Source: Candidatus Peribacteria bacterium (GTDB lineage: Bacteria; Patescibacteriota; Gracilibacteria; Peribacterales; Peribacteraceae). From it: a DNA stretch of 64,000 nucleotides. The notes below the pieces were generated by a model. That model was given only the letters and a program-made list of their open reading frames with translations. It was not told where the DNA came from and made no database searches. Of the stretch, positions 10,801 to 18,462 are shown one piece after another. The stretch is from assembly GCA_023038255.1 (NCBI GenBank), contig CP082927.1, positions 206,436 to 270,435 of the forward strand. The letters run 5' to 3'. The position numbers and the translations under genes are program-made. The number at the start of each line of letters is the position of its first letter. Within the stretch, counting starts at the first letter, position 1.

Positions 10801-11274
10801 ACATCGTCTGCATCGTCTCGTGTCATTATTGTTCTGAATACCTGCGGGAACGGACGTATGGATCCGGGAGAGCAATGCGATAACGGACCGAAGAACCTCT
10901 GGCAGCCAAATGCGTACTGTCGCCCGGATTGTTCCCTTGGTCGTTGCGGGGACGGTGTCGTCGATACGCCTTTGGAACTCTGTGATCTCGGTTCCCAGAA
11001 CGGTGAGGAGGGATCGACCTGTACAGCGAGCTGTCAGAGTATCCGTCCGTCTGCCACGGTGTTGCCGGGTGCGATTATTGAATTGCCGTTCACACCATCG
11101 ACAACAACACCGTCACAGAATGAAACAGTGACATCAGGCACAACAACAGCAGAGGGTTCTAGTGGAACGCTTCCGCCGGAAACAACAGCATCCGGTCCTG
11201 CAACACTTGCGGTAATGGCTGCAGGTGCAGCAGCAGGCTACGCGTGGATGAGACGCAGGCGTATGGTACGATGA
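7813..11274 (+). CDS. giant Cys/Ser-rich surface protein, paralogue 4 with NAGT repeats
   Basis: This 1,153-residue protein has an N-terminal hydrophobic segment (about residues 9-28), then an N-terminal Cys-rich region more diverged than in the other copies. A unique Ala-Gly-Thr-Asn tetrapeptide run lies at about residues 443-496. A very long Ser-rich stretch (about 617-840) mixes SSRSSGSSQ units with Asp-containing units. One DUF4215-like pair (CGNGRREGTEECDDGN, then GYCGDG) follows near 843-916, then the family's last Cys block. The tail is TASGPATLAVMAAGAAAGYA plus Arg residues. It is likely secreted, disulfide-rich and anchored by its C-terminus. The stop at 11272-11274 coincides with the -10 box of the downstream exporter gene. 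Its function is unknown. Confidence 0.85.
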   Translation: MLSAFQNRAVVLVSLFVGVAAGVIVFQQMRGRALTGIVTQAAADFKAFEQFCSDAGGSFYLMPGCNGGPGTGFNTEVKGWSDRDTIKAFCMSRVCIDDSQCSNGSCVSGWCSGLTSCPAYADNGTRLLYSGDGGGYKGMYCNNVYKTVWTAPTPDMPMPMGHPELVPVDCANESVRIGYMNGCVLSAQSDSGGKFQPTVPNCSIVCEEDADCDDSEMCTSDRCENGACKHTPEAADSQCTMGAEPGRCNSFGVCNKLTQCQKDHPGYRSCLSLTGQQTTGEVCNQKEDCCLENGEVHKVDLTCAASLECENNKCACKLPADTPCCEDVCPDCSDSAEARHDFSYRSPGQTCGDLRCIFCHGTDGTDAGACSAGLFENCAACEPGNTDPKCECDPKSAGCTSRGYYEGNYGCGESMGDADSICRGDGGGGGIGTPGPGGAIAGTSGDTAGTNAGTNAGTNAGTNAGTNAGTNAGTDAGTDAGTNAGTTAGTNGGTGGGSTGSQTSRTSTASQRSSTASSTRSSTASSRVSSAPSSAGGNSSRAASSGSQASCVPLGRSCLDCVRRTYCVTCPDAGPNDACTQSCKEFRTVSQYADGTACTPCTFAELLAQNICPAGTSSARSGSSRSSGSSQSSGSSRSSGSSQSSGSSRSSGSSQSSGSSRSSGSSQSSGSSRSSLFSSRSSASSSRVSSVSSSVRSSSRSSSVSSSVRSSSVSSSRVSSSVSSGSSRSSSTSSRSSVRSSSNSRVSSFRSSSRSSLSSQSSRTSSLYASSRSSDDSSDASFSSGSSRSSRSSSRSSNDSDNSSDSSVSSGSSRSSRTSSLSSRSSTSSSGEDASTSSRGTGPICGNGRREGTEECDDGNRNGEPNSICDTSCRRGGGYCGDGTVQAERGEECEPSFGSGGADRYACSPSCKYILGRSSSSQGSLPIIAGQCRGDECEGGGDAFCAAQNAVCVLDPTMPCIQCVPDTSSESSMPVIGASASSRIGAASSETVVGVATSSASSRVIIVLNTCGNGRMDPGEQCDNGPKNLWQPNAYCRPDCSLGRCGDGVVDTPLELCDLGSQNGEEGSTCTASCQSIRPSATVLPGAIIELPFTPSTTTPSQNETVTSGTTTAEGSSGTLPPETTASGPATLAVMAAGAAAGYAWMRRRRMVR
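9139..9300 (+). repeat. 12-bp in-frame tandem repeat encoding (N/D)AGT
   Basis: Degenerate 12-bp units (variants of gcaggaacaaat / gccggtacgaat) repeat in register inside paralogue 4 and encode an Asn/Asp-Ala-Gly-Thr spacer. It is a likely site for copy-number variation between strains. Confidence 0.8.
11267..11272 (+). promoter_or_regulatory. -10 box TACGAT inside the end of paralogue 4
   Basis: TACGAT ends 6 nt before the GTG at 11279 and overlaps the last codons of the upstream gene. This predicts a leaderless transcript for the exporter permease. Confidence 0.5.
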
Positions 11275-11278
11275 TTCC

Positions 11279-12121
11279 GTGCAGCACAACCGCTTTACCC
11301 TGGCCCAGTCCCTCCGCGTCATAGTCGCCGTCGGGTGGTCTGATTTTGTGCTGAAATACCGCGGGTCCGTTCTCGGATACTTCTGGTCACTCATCGGTCC
11401 TGTCGCAAAATTTCTGGTCATCCTGTACGCGCTCGGGCCTTATGTGCAGCGCTCCATTCCTTTTTATTCGTTTTACCTGTTCCTCGGCATCATTGTCTGG
11501 GAGCATTTTGTCGTAACGACCACGTCCTGCATGTCCATGCTGGAAGAAAAGGCATCCATCATCCAGAAATTAGTCTTTCCGCGTCTCCTCCTTATTCTCA
11601 TGGTGGGATGGACGAATCTGCTCGTGTTTCTGACACATCTCTTCATTTTCCTCTGCTTCACGTGGGTGTTTGGTTTCGCATGGAGCTGGCCGCAATGGTA
11701 CATTCTTCTCCTCCTTCTGCAGATGTCCCTCATCGCTCTTGGCGTTGGCATGATACTCTGTGCGTATTGTCTCCGTTACCGCGATATCCATCACCTCTGG
11801 GCAATTGCAACGCAGATTTTCTTCTGGCTGACACCTATTACCTATGCCTACAGTGCCGAACGTCCCATCGGGGAGTCCATTGTGGCACTTCTCCGGGATC
11901 CTGGTATCAGGTCATTGCATGATTTTTTCGATGTGATTGTTCAGTTTCAGCCCATCTCTCTCCTGATGAACGATATGCACCGTGTCCTTCTGTATTCTAC
12001 AGAGCGGGGCATTCCGTCGTTTGTACATGCGTTGGCATTCACCGGCGTCTGCATTCTGATTTTTGCTTTTGGTGCCTGGCTTTATAAGAGACGTGCGCCG
12101 TATTTTATTGAAGAATATTGA
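11279..12121 (+). CDS. ABC-2 type polysaccharide/O-antigen exporter permease (Wzm-like)
   Basis: A 280-residue integral membrane protein with about six hydrophobic segments, the usual length and layout for Wzm/TagG permeases. The N-terminal LKYRGSVLGYFWSLIGPV is the typical cytoplasmic amphipathic entry to TM1, and FWLTPITYAY resembles the family's conserved FWLTPI motif. It would form the channel that moves a lipid-linked glycan across the membrane. The GTG start fits the -10 box 6 nt upstream. The next gene encodes its ATPase, and a large glycosyltransferase lies just beyond, convergent. Function is assigned at family level only; the glycan is unknown. Confidence 0.85.
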   Translation: MQHNRFTLAQSLRVIVAVGWSDFVLKYRGSVLGYFWSLIGPVAKFLVILYALGPYVQRSIPFYSFYLFLGIIVWEHFVVTTTSCMSMLEEKASIIQKLVFPRLLLILMVGWTNLLVFLTHLFIFLCFTWVFGFAWSWPQWYILLLLLQMSLIALGVGMILCAYCLRYRDIHHLWAIATQIFFWLTPITYAYSAERPIGESIVALLRDPGIRSLHDFFDVIVQFQPISLLMNDMHRVLLYSTERGIPSFVHALAFTGVCILIFAFGAWLYKRRAPYFIEEY

Positions 12122-12126
12122 GGGGA

Positions 12127-12154
12127 GTTGCTGGTTGCTGGTTATTGGAATAGT
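12127..12154 (+). repeat. heptanucleotide tandem repeat (GTTGCTG type)
   Basis: Four successive 7-nt units (GTTGCTG, GTTGCTG, GTTATTG, GAATAGT) stand right after the permease gene. An 8-nt variant (AGTATTCT, AGTATTCC, AGTATTCT) follows at 12195-12218 and supplies the -10 box of the next gene. Confidence 0.5.
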
Positions 12155-12158
12155 GGGG

Positions 12159-12188
12159 TGGAATTTTTCTGTTTTTAAAAACATTCCA
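12159..12188 (+). other. hairpin between the exporter permease and ATPase genes
   Basis: TGGAATTTTT pairs with AAAAA-c-ATTCCA around a short loop. It could stabilise or partly terminate the permease mRNA; there is no T-run directly after it. Confidence 0.4.
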
Positions 12189-12212
12189 TATCCCAGTATT
12201 CTAGTATTCCAG

Positions 12213-12218
12213 TATTCT
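12213..12218 (+). promoter_or_regulatory. -10 box TATTCT
   Basis: TATTCT ends 6 nt before the ATG at 12225, inside the 8-nt repeat run. Confidence 0.4.
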
Positions 12219-12224
12219 CCATTC

Positions 12225-12953
12225 ATGTCCGACAGTATCCTCGCAGCTACCGGCGTCAGTAAATCCTACACGCGGGCTATTATTTCGTCTGTGCATCTGC
12301 AGGACCGCATTCTTAAATGGCGTCTCCAGAGAAAGAGAGTCACAGTGCACGCACTGCAGAACACGTCGCTTGCAGTGAAAAAAGGGGAGTGGATCGGTAT
12401 CTATGGTCATAACGGTTCCGGGAAAACAACCCTGCTCAGACTCCTTGCCGGCTTATTGCATCCCGATACAGGTTCCATCGAGCGGCACGGAAGCCTGTCC
12501 TGTTTTTTTGAACTCGGCATCGGATTTCATCCGGACCGGAAAGCGGAGGAAAATATTTACATTCATGGCTTGTTGCAGGGGTACTCCCCCAAAGAAATCC
12601 GCAAAATGACACAGGAGATTCTCGCATTTGCCGGAGTAGATGACTTTCTTGATCTGCCGATCAAGTGTTACAGCACTGGCATGCGCATGCGCCTAGCCTA
12701 TGCCGCGGCTGCACAGGTCGACCGTGATATCTATCTGCTGGATGAAGTATTAACGGTAGGGGATGAGGCTTTTCAGGAGCAGTGCCGTATGCATCTTCAG
12801 TCACTCAAAGAAAACGGGAAAACCGCCATTCTGGTCAGTCATACAAAAGGCGAACTGGAGGCAGTCTGTGACCGCATCCTTTTTATGGATCACGGACGCG
12901 TCGTATCCGAAGAGCGGATGTGGGATGGAGTCCCTGTTCCTGTGACAGTCTGA
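12225..12953 (+). CDS. ABC exporter ATP-binding protein (Wzt-like)
   Basis: A 242-residue ATPase with Walker A GHNGSGKTT, signature YSTGMRMRLAYA, Walker B IYLLDEVLTVGDE and the switch His in ILVSHTKGE. The DEVLTVGD form is typical of O-antigen/teichoic-acid exporters. It ends soon after the switch region, so it lacks the C-terminal carbohydrate-binding domain found in some Wzt proteins. The start at 12225 is chosen over an upstream in-frame ATG (12063, inside the permease gene) because it gives a normal N-terminus and has a -10 box 6 nt upstream. Its 3' end overlaps the convergent glycosyltransferase gene by 64 bp. Confidence 0.9.
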   Translation: MSDSILAATGVSKSYTRAIISSVHLQDRILKWRLQRKRVTVHALQNTSLAVKKGEWIGIYGHNGSGKTTLLRLLAGLLHPDTGSIERHGSLSCFFELGIGFHPDRKAEENIYIHGLLQGYSPKEIRKMTQEILAFAGVDDFLDLPIKCYSTGMRMRLAYAAAAQVDRDIYLLDEVLTVGDEAFQEQCRMHLQSLKENGKTAILVSHTKGELEAVCDRILFMDHGRVVSEERMWDGVPVPVTV

Positions 12954-15900
12954 TAGAGAGCCAGATGCCGGCGTCCCATTTCTGTCATATCCGGCAGACG
13001 GATGCCCCGGGTCAGCGCTATCGTTTGCTGATAGTCCGGTGATGTCAGGAAGGATGCAATATCATCGGCAATCACCACCGGATCCAGCGATGGTGCAACT
13101 TTCCCCCCTCCATGACGCAGCACGCGCTCTTCCGGTGCACCGAAGGGGGTGACATAGACAGGAATGCCTGCAGACCAGGCTTCACTGAGCGTATAGCTGA
13201 ACGTTTCCGGCCAAAGCGGCAGCAGGCAGATGAGGTGTGGTGCAATGGTGTGCAACTGTTGTTGCACATCTTCCCGTTTGAAAAATCCGTAAAAAGTCAC
13301 AGACTTCCGCTTCCGCAGTTCCGGCCACTCATAGGCGTCTGAACCCAGAAAAGCCGAGCGGATGCCGCGCTCTTCAAGCAGGGGAATCAGAGCGGCGATG
13401 AGCGGCTTTCCTTTATACGGTATATGTGTGGCTCCCAAAAAACAGACAAGCGGTTCCTGCCCGGGGACAAACGGTGCGCTGGATTTTGAAGAAATACCAT
13501 GCTCAATAATTTCAATAGAGCCCTCGGGAAAGCCAAAAAACTTTGAAACAAATTTTTGTACAAAGTGTGAGGGAGCCACGATGCGGTCAGCTGCTGCAAG
13601 TGCAGCACGTCTGCGCTCAATGACCGTTTGATCAGCCATGTCTTCATTGCGCTGACAGAGTGTTGCCGGCACATCATTCATGCAGAGCCAATCATGAACG
13701 GTGTAGATCACTCGTATGTTATGGGCCTTTGCAAGCGGCAGAAGCTCAAAGGAGAGCCCCAATGTATGATGGACATGCAGAATATCGAACGCATAATCCG
13801 CAAAAATCCTGCTGAATGTTTCCTGGAGATCTGTCTCACTTTTTCCGTTCTTCCGGTAGCGGAAGTACTGCGGCTTTGTTCCGTCCACACTCTCGTGCAT
13901 CACGACGATGTCGTGTCTATCGGGATACAGCACAAAACAGTCGGCATCCGCACGGATCTCTCCCACCAGATCACTCACATGGAATTCTGTTCCGCCAATA
14001 GAGTGCTGACGGATCGGCTGGTGTAACAGGAATCCAATCCGCAGCCGTCTGTGTACAGGTTTCAAGGCACTGTGCTGTTCCACATGCATTCTGATGGAAG
14101 ACATGACCGGAGTACTTAAAAACCCGGCAACAAGTATCTCGTACTGTGGATGCAGTGTCCGCAGCAGTGCTTCATTTTTTTCAATAACATCGCTGCCCTG
14201 CATGACGCCGGCTGCTTCCATGGAGACATGTCCTTTATGGTAGATAAAGCAGGTATCATCCAGATAATGCCGGAATCCAAGCGCCCGTGCGCGCATGCAC
14301 CAGTCGTTTTCCTCGGCGTATCCTCTGCCGAACCGCTCATCAAAGAGTCCGGTTTTTTCCAGTGCCTCGTGCCGCAGAAACAGACAGAATCCGACGCCAG
14401 TCGGAATGGCAGGACGCAGCCTGTGTGAGACGCGAAAAACCGTATCCGCCAGCGTATTGAGCATGTCGGCTTTCACCACGTCGTCGATATTGTTCTGACA
14501 CACAGAGTAGATAGATGCCTCATTGGACAGTGGTGTCACACTGCCGGTGTCAGCATGCAGATAGACCGTCTCACGCAGTCGTTCGAGCCAGAATGGTGTC
14601 ACGATAGTATCGCTGTTCAGAAGCACAATATCGTCACCGCTCGCATGGCGCATGCCGGCATTCACAGACCGGATGAATCCCTGGTTTTCCGCATGTGTCA
14701 GGCGTTCCACTCTCTCTGGGGCACGAGCAGCAAGAGCCTCCAGAAATGGCTCCATGCGCGGGTCTGTGCTCGCATCATTCACCAGCAGAATCCGGTGGAG
14801 AGGGGCAGTTGTTTCTTTGAGGACACTTTCCAGACAGCGAACGGTATCCTCATATGCATTATAAATAGGAATAATAATCGTCACCTGGTGAAGAGCCTCT
14901 GTCCGTATGATCGCAGTCGCTTCCTGGCCTGCGGGTAATACCCGCCACAGACGTCCAAGAATATGCACCCGGATACTGCGGACCGTGCGTGGAAACGGTG
15001 AGCCGAGAGCGACCCACACTTTTTTCCCTGATCTGAGCAGTGCGTACCCCGCATTCTCCAGCCATACGCCAGCGTGTGTCATGTCTGGCATTCTGAAAAT
15101 CATTTTCCTGTTCAGCTGCTGCACCGATGTCCTGAGTGATGAAAAACTGAGAGAAGAATTCTTTGTGCTGAATACACGAAGAGCCCTGCGCAGAGCCATT
15201 TCCAAACGACGCACCGGTTGTGTCCAGCGCCAGCTGCGGCTCTGTTTTATATGCTGGATTTCCGCAGTCAGCGCACGGATTCTTGTCTGTGATACCGCAT
15301 GTCGCTCCGCCTCTTTCTCATATTGCTGACGCTGAAAACGCGCCTGCTCTTTCATCAGTTGTTTGCTTTCTTCTGTATGGAGAGCGTCAATGATCACGCG
15401 GAGACGATCTGCTTCCATTGCATCCATGTGCGTACGGAGCGCCCCTCCTGTCTGGAGGCTATTCATGAACGCCGACCATCCCGGATGTTCTTCCAGAAGC
15501 GAAAGGGGGGTGATAATCCCGAGTCCATGCAGACCCGGCACGTGCACAAAACGCAGATCCAGGCTGCTCTGTTCCAGAAAACTCTCGACCGCAGTCAGCA
15601 CTCCATTCTGCAGTTGATTCTCTTCGACGGCATGTTTGTGCGACGGATTCAATCCGCCGTGTTCCGACAATGCCGCCTGATCCGGCAGCATTCCTTTCTG
15701 TGCATAGGATTTACGGTATGCATCGGGAATGCGTTCGGGTGCGTAATAGAGATCACGCCTTGCATATGGCCATCCCGTGTCATGCAGAAACACAGCGGGG
15801 AATCGTCCAGTTCGGGTTGCCTGTTTTTCCAGAAGCTGCAATTCATGAAAGACGGTATACCAGTTATGGTCTCCATCAATGAGGACAGCATCGGCATCAA

Positions 15901-16144
15901 TCGCCCCCAGTACGTTCAGACTGATGTCGCGGTGAAAGAGGAGATGGGCAGGATGTTCTGCTACCCAGTCTTCCATATCTAGCGATGGTTTCGGATCAAC
16001 AGCATGAAGTAGTGCGGATTTTTCTCTACAGTATGCCAAAATTAAACTTGTCTGCCTTCCTTCATCCACACCGATTTCCACAATCGTTTTTGGCTGCAGA
16101 ATCTGAAACGCCGGTTCGATGATCGTGTTCCAGAAGCGGTACAT
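12890..16144 (-). CDS. methyltransferase - GT2 - GT4 fusion glycosyltransferase
   Basis: This 1,084-residue protein has three enzymatic parts. Residues 1-190 form a class I SAM methyltransferase of the Methyltransf_24 type (TIVEIGVDEGRQTS, then DAVLIDGDHNWYT). A helical coiled-coil stretch lies near 250-310. A GT2 domain runs from about 418 (TIIIPIYNAYED, LLVNDAST, VLLNSDT, GYAEENDWCMRA). A GT4 domain runs from about 698 (IGFLLHQPIRQHSIGGTEFH, FLGATHIPYKGKP, SYTLSEAWSAGIPV). It would build and methylate a surface glycan, presumably the substrate of the convergent ABC exporter. It starts 15 bp after the end of the lysyl-tRNA synthetase gene, so the two are probably co-transcribed. The fusion removes the need for three separate enzymes; the sugar specificities are unknown. 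Confidence 0.85.
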   Translation of the reverse strand: MYRFWNTIIEPAFQILQPKTIVEIGVDEGRQTSLILAYCREKSALLHAVDPKPSLDMEDWVAEHPAHLLFHRDISLNVLGAIDADAVLIDGDHNWYTVFHELQLLEKQATRTGRFPAVFLHDTGWPYARRDLYYAPERIPDAYRKSYAQKGMLPDQAALSEHGGLNPSHKHAVEENQLQNGVLTAVESFLEQSSLDLRFVHVPGLHGLGIITPLSLLEEHPGWSAFMNSLQTGGALRTHMDAMEADRLRVIIDALHTEESKQLMKEQARFQRQQYEKEAERHAVSQTRIRALTAEIQHIKQSRSWRWTQPVRRLEMALRRALRVFSTKNSSLSFSSLRTSVQQLNRKMIFRMPDMTHAGVWLENAGYALLRSGKKVWVALGSPFPRTVRSIRVHILGRLWRVLPAGQEATAIIRTEALHQVTIIIPIYNAYEDTVRCLESVLKETTAPLHRILLVNDASTDPRMEPFLEALAARAPERVERLTHAENQGFIRSVNAGMRHASGDDIVLLNSDTIVTPFWLERLRETVYLHADTGSVTPLSNEASIYSVCQNNIDDVVKADMLNTLADTVFRVSHRLRPAIPTGVGFCLFLRHEALEKTGLFDERFGRGYAEENDWCMRARALGFRHYLDDTCFIYHKGHVSMEAAGVMQGSDVIEKNEALLRTLHPQYEILVAGFLSTPVMSSIRMHVEQHSALKPVHRRLRIGFLLHQPIRQHSIGGTEFHVSDLVGEIRADADCFVLYPDRHDIVVMHESVDGTKPQYFRYRKNGKSETDLQETFSRIFADYAFDILHVHHTLGLSFELLPLAKAHNIRVIYTVHDWLCMNDVPATLCQRNEDMADQTVIERRRAALAAADRIVAPSHFVQKFVSKFFGFPEGSIEIIEHGISSKSSAPFVPGQEPLVCFLGATHIPYKGKPLIAALIPLLEERGIRSAFLGSDAYEWPELRKRKSVTFYGFFKREDVQQQLHTIAPHLICLLPLWPETFSYTLSEAWSAGIPVYVTPFGAPEERVLRHGGGKVAPSLDPVVIADDIASFLTSPDYQQTIALTRGIRLPDMTEMGRRHLALYQTVTGTGTPSHIRSSDTTRP

Positions 16145-16159
16145 AGGAGAGCCAGCATC

Positions 16160-18316
16160 TCAGAGCCCAAGCTCGCCTGCAACACCTTTCATAGCCTCCA
16201 GTGTGATTCCGATAAATTCATCCAGCGGCATCGGGATGAGTGTTTCGCACGCACTGATCTGTTCACGGCTGACCTGCGCGGCAAAGGCCTTGTCCTTCAA
16301 CTTCTTCTTCACACTGCTGACTTCCACATCGGCAATCTGCTTGCTTGGGCGGACTTTGGTGACGGCAATGATGAATCCGGTGAGTTCATCCACACAGTAG
16401 AGACACTTTCGCAGCATAGTGCTGAGCGGATAGTCTTCGCCGTATTTGTCGGCATAGTGCGCGCGGATGTCTGCGAGCAGTTCAGCTGGCGCCTCAATAG
16501 TCGAGAGCAGGTGTTCCAACGTGTCACCACAGTGACGCGTATAGTCTTTATCAAGCTGGTCCCAGTCGAGGTCGTGGAGCATGCCTGCGACTTTCCATGT
16601 CTGTGCATCGCCGCCGAATTTTTTCGCGAGCGCTTCCATGGCAGCTCCGGTTGCAATCAGATGAGCCTTGGTCATGTCGGCATGTGTCTCAATCAGATTG
16701 CGTGCGGGTTCGAGGAGATGGCCGTAATCTGCATGTTGTAGAAGGTGGGATGACGAGGAAGACAAAGATGACGAGGAAGACGAGGAAGTAGCGGAATTTT
16801 CAGATTCGTTTTCATTCTTCGTACCCATTGTCATCTTCGTACTCTTCGTCTTCTTTTCTTCATCACTTTTCATCAGCGGGAACAACACCACATCCCTCAA
16901 ATTGGTCTGCTGTGTGAGAAGGGCAACAATACGGTCAATGCCCATGCCAAGTCCGGAACACGGCGGACAGCCGTATTCGAGCGCCGTCACATAATCATCA
17001 TCTTTACGGTGTGCATCAGCGTCTCCACCTGCGTTTGCTTTCGCCTGTTCCTCAAAGCGCTGCGCCTGATCTACCGGATCCACAAGTTCGCTGTAGGCAT
17101 TCACAATTTCCCATCCACCGACGACGAGCTGGAATCTGTCGGTGATATTCGGGTTCTCATCATTTCTGCGTGCAAGCGGGGAGAGATCAATCGGGTGCTG
17201 CATGATGAACGTCGGCTGCGTGAGCGACGGGCGGCTGACTTTCTTGTAGAGCTGGTCAATCAGGTTGCCACGACCAAGGGCCTCCATGTTCACCTCCAGC
17301 TTGATGCCTTTTGACTTTATGGCTTCCCTCAGGGCTGAAGCAGAATCACAGGTTTCAAAATCAATGCCGCATGACTGGAGGATGGCTTCACGGAGGGTGA
17401 GGCGCGGCCAGCCAGCCTTGAAGTCGACTTCCACCAGATTGCCGTCGCGATCGGGGATTTTTACTTTTGTTGTGCCAAGCAGATCCTTCAGAAGCGTGGA
17501 GAGCATCTTCTCCGTAAAATCCATGTTCGCAGTGTAGTCCCAATAGGACGCGTAGTGCTCCACCATCGTAAAGTCCTGGAGGTGACTGGGGTCCAGGCCT
17601 TCATTGCGGAAAATGCGTCCGAGTTCAAATACACGGTCAAACCCTCCAATGAGACATTCTTTCAGGAACGTTTCCGGGGCAATGCGCAGGAACATATCGC
17701 TGTCATACGCTGCATGATGTGTCTTGAATGGAGTGGCCAGTGCGCCGGATGCGGCATTCACCAGCACCGGTGTTTCGACTTCCGTAAATCCTTCGCTCCA
17801 GTAGAACTGACGCAGGGCACGCACAAAGTCCGAGCGGAACTTGAAACGGTTAAAGGTCTCAGGATTAGAAGTCAGATCAAGGTAGCGCTGTCTCCATGCC
17901 GTCTCCTGATCTGCAATACCGTGCCATTTTTCCGGTGGCTGACGCAGTGCTTTGCTGAGCATCGTCCAGGTTGCGACCATCACGCTCGGTTCGCCTTTCT
18001 GCGTCGCAAAGCGTTTGCCGGTCACGCCAATAATATCGCCGAGGTCCAGAAGCTCGAGGACTTCCTTATATGCATCAGCACCAAGTTCGTCCTCGCGGAG
18101 CATCAGCTGCAGACGTCCGGTGTGGTCCTGCAGCGTCACAAACGCCATCTTTCCCATATCGCGGAGCAGCATGACGCGGCCGCAGACAGTCACCAGTGTC
18201 TCTTCTTTTTCCTCCCGTGCATCAGCCAATGTGTGCGTACGCGCGAATGTTGCTGCATAGGGTTGCAGGCCTTTTGCGCGGATCGCGTCTGCCTTTTTCT
18301 GTCGGAAGGAATCCAT
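16160..18316 (-). CDS. lysS: class II lysyl-tRNA synthetase fused to an HD domain
   Basis: The first ~480 residues are a class II LysRS: motif 2 FRNEGLDPSHLQDF, then GGWEIVNAYSELVDP and motif 3 GLGMGIDRIVALL. They charge tRNA-Lys. A low-complexity linker (KMTMGTKNENESEN, then a Ser run, about 482-525) leads to a C-terminal HD domain (HLIATG...GMLHDLDWDQL...HCGD) of ~190 residues that is not part of normal LysRS. HD domains are often metal-dependent phosphohydrolases; the substrate is not known. The start at 18316 (MDSFRQKKADAIRAKG) is preferred over 18403 because it gives a normal LysRS N-terminus and has TACTCT 7 nt upstream. The whole is in one frame with no visible frameshift. Confidence 0.9.
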   Translation of the reverse strand: MDSFRQKKADAIRAKGLQPYAATFARTHTLADAREEKEETLVTVCGRVMLLRDMGKMAFVTLQDHTGRLQLMLREDELGADAYKEVLELLDLGDIIGVTGKRFATQKGEPSVMVATWTMLSKALRQPPEKWHGIADQETAWRQRYLDLTSNPETFNRFKFRSDFVRALRQFYWSEGFTEVETPVLVNAASGALATPFKTHHAAYDSDMFLRIAPETFLKECLIGGFDRVFELGRIFRNEGLDPSHLQDFTMVEHYASYWDYTANMDFTEKMLSTLLKDLLGTTKVKIPDRDGNLVEVDFKAGWPRLTLREAILQSCGIDFETCDSASALREAIKSKGIKLEVNMEALGRGNLIDQLYKKVSRPSLTQPTFIMQHPIDLSPLARRNDENPNITDRFQLVVGGWEIVNAYSELVDPVDQAQRFEEQAKANAGGDADAHRKDDDYVTALEYGCPPCSGLGMGIDRIVALLTQQTNLRDVVLFPLMKSDEEKKTKSTKMTMGTKNENESENSATSSSSSSSLSSSSSHLLQHADYGHLLEPARNLIETHADMTKAHLIATGAAMEALAKKFGGDAQTWKVAGMLHDLDWDQLDKDYTRHCGDTLEHLLSTIEAPAELLADIRAHYADKYGEDYPLSTMLRKCLYCVDELTGFIIAVTKVRPSKQIADVEVSSVKKKLKDKAFAAQVSREQISACETLIPMPLDEFIGITLEAMKGVAGELGL

Positions 18317-18323
18317 TGGGGAT

Positions 18324-18329
18324 AGAGTA
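18324..18329 (-). promoter_or_regulatory. -10 box TACTCT for lysS
   Basis: On the minus strand TACTCT ends 7 nt before the ATG at 18316, another near-leaderless arrangement. Confidence 0.4.
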
Positions 18330-18428
18330 ATGATTTTGCGCGAATAGGGGAAGGTCGAGATTGAGGTGTCCGACGGGGCCGATGTTGCCGAGGTATGACA
18401 CATTTTTGCCTCCGACCCGTAAAATCTC

Positions 18429-18434
18429 TACTAT
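18429..18434 (+). promoter_or_regulatory. -10 box TACTAT for the DsbA-like gene
   Basis: TACTAT stands 28 nt before the ATG at 18463. The leader between them is almost purely C, T and A and has no Shine-Dalgarno sequence. Confidence 0.35.
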
Positions 18435-18462
18435 CACATCCACATCAACTTCTTCCTCTCCT

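Noticed and set aside
1-11274. LPXTG sortase signals at the C-termini of the Cys-rich proteins
   Set aside because: No LPxTG-like motif precedes the hydrophobic segment; the conserved part is ASGPA-like instead.
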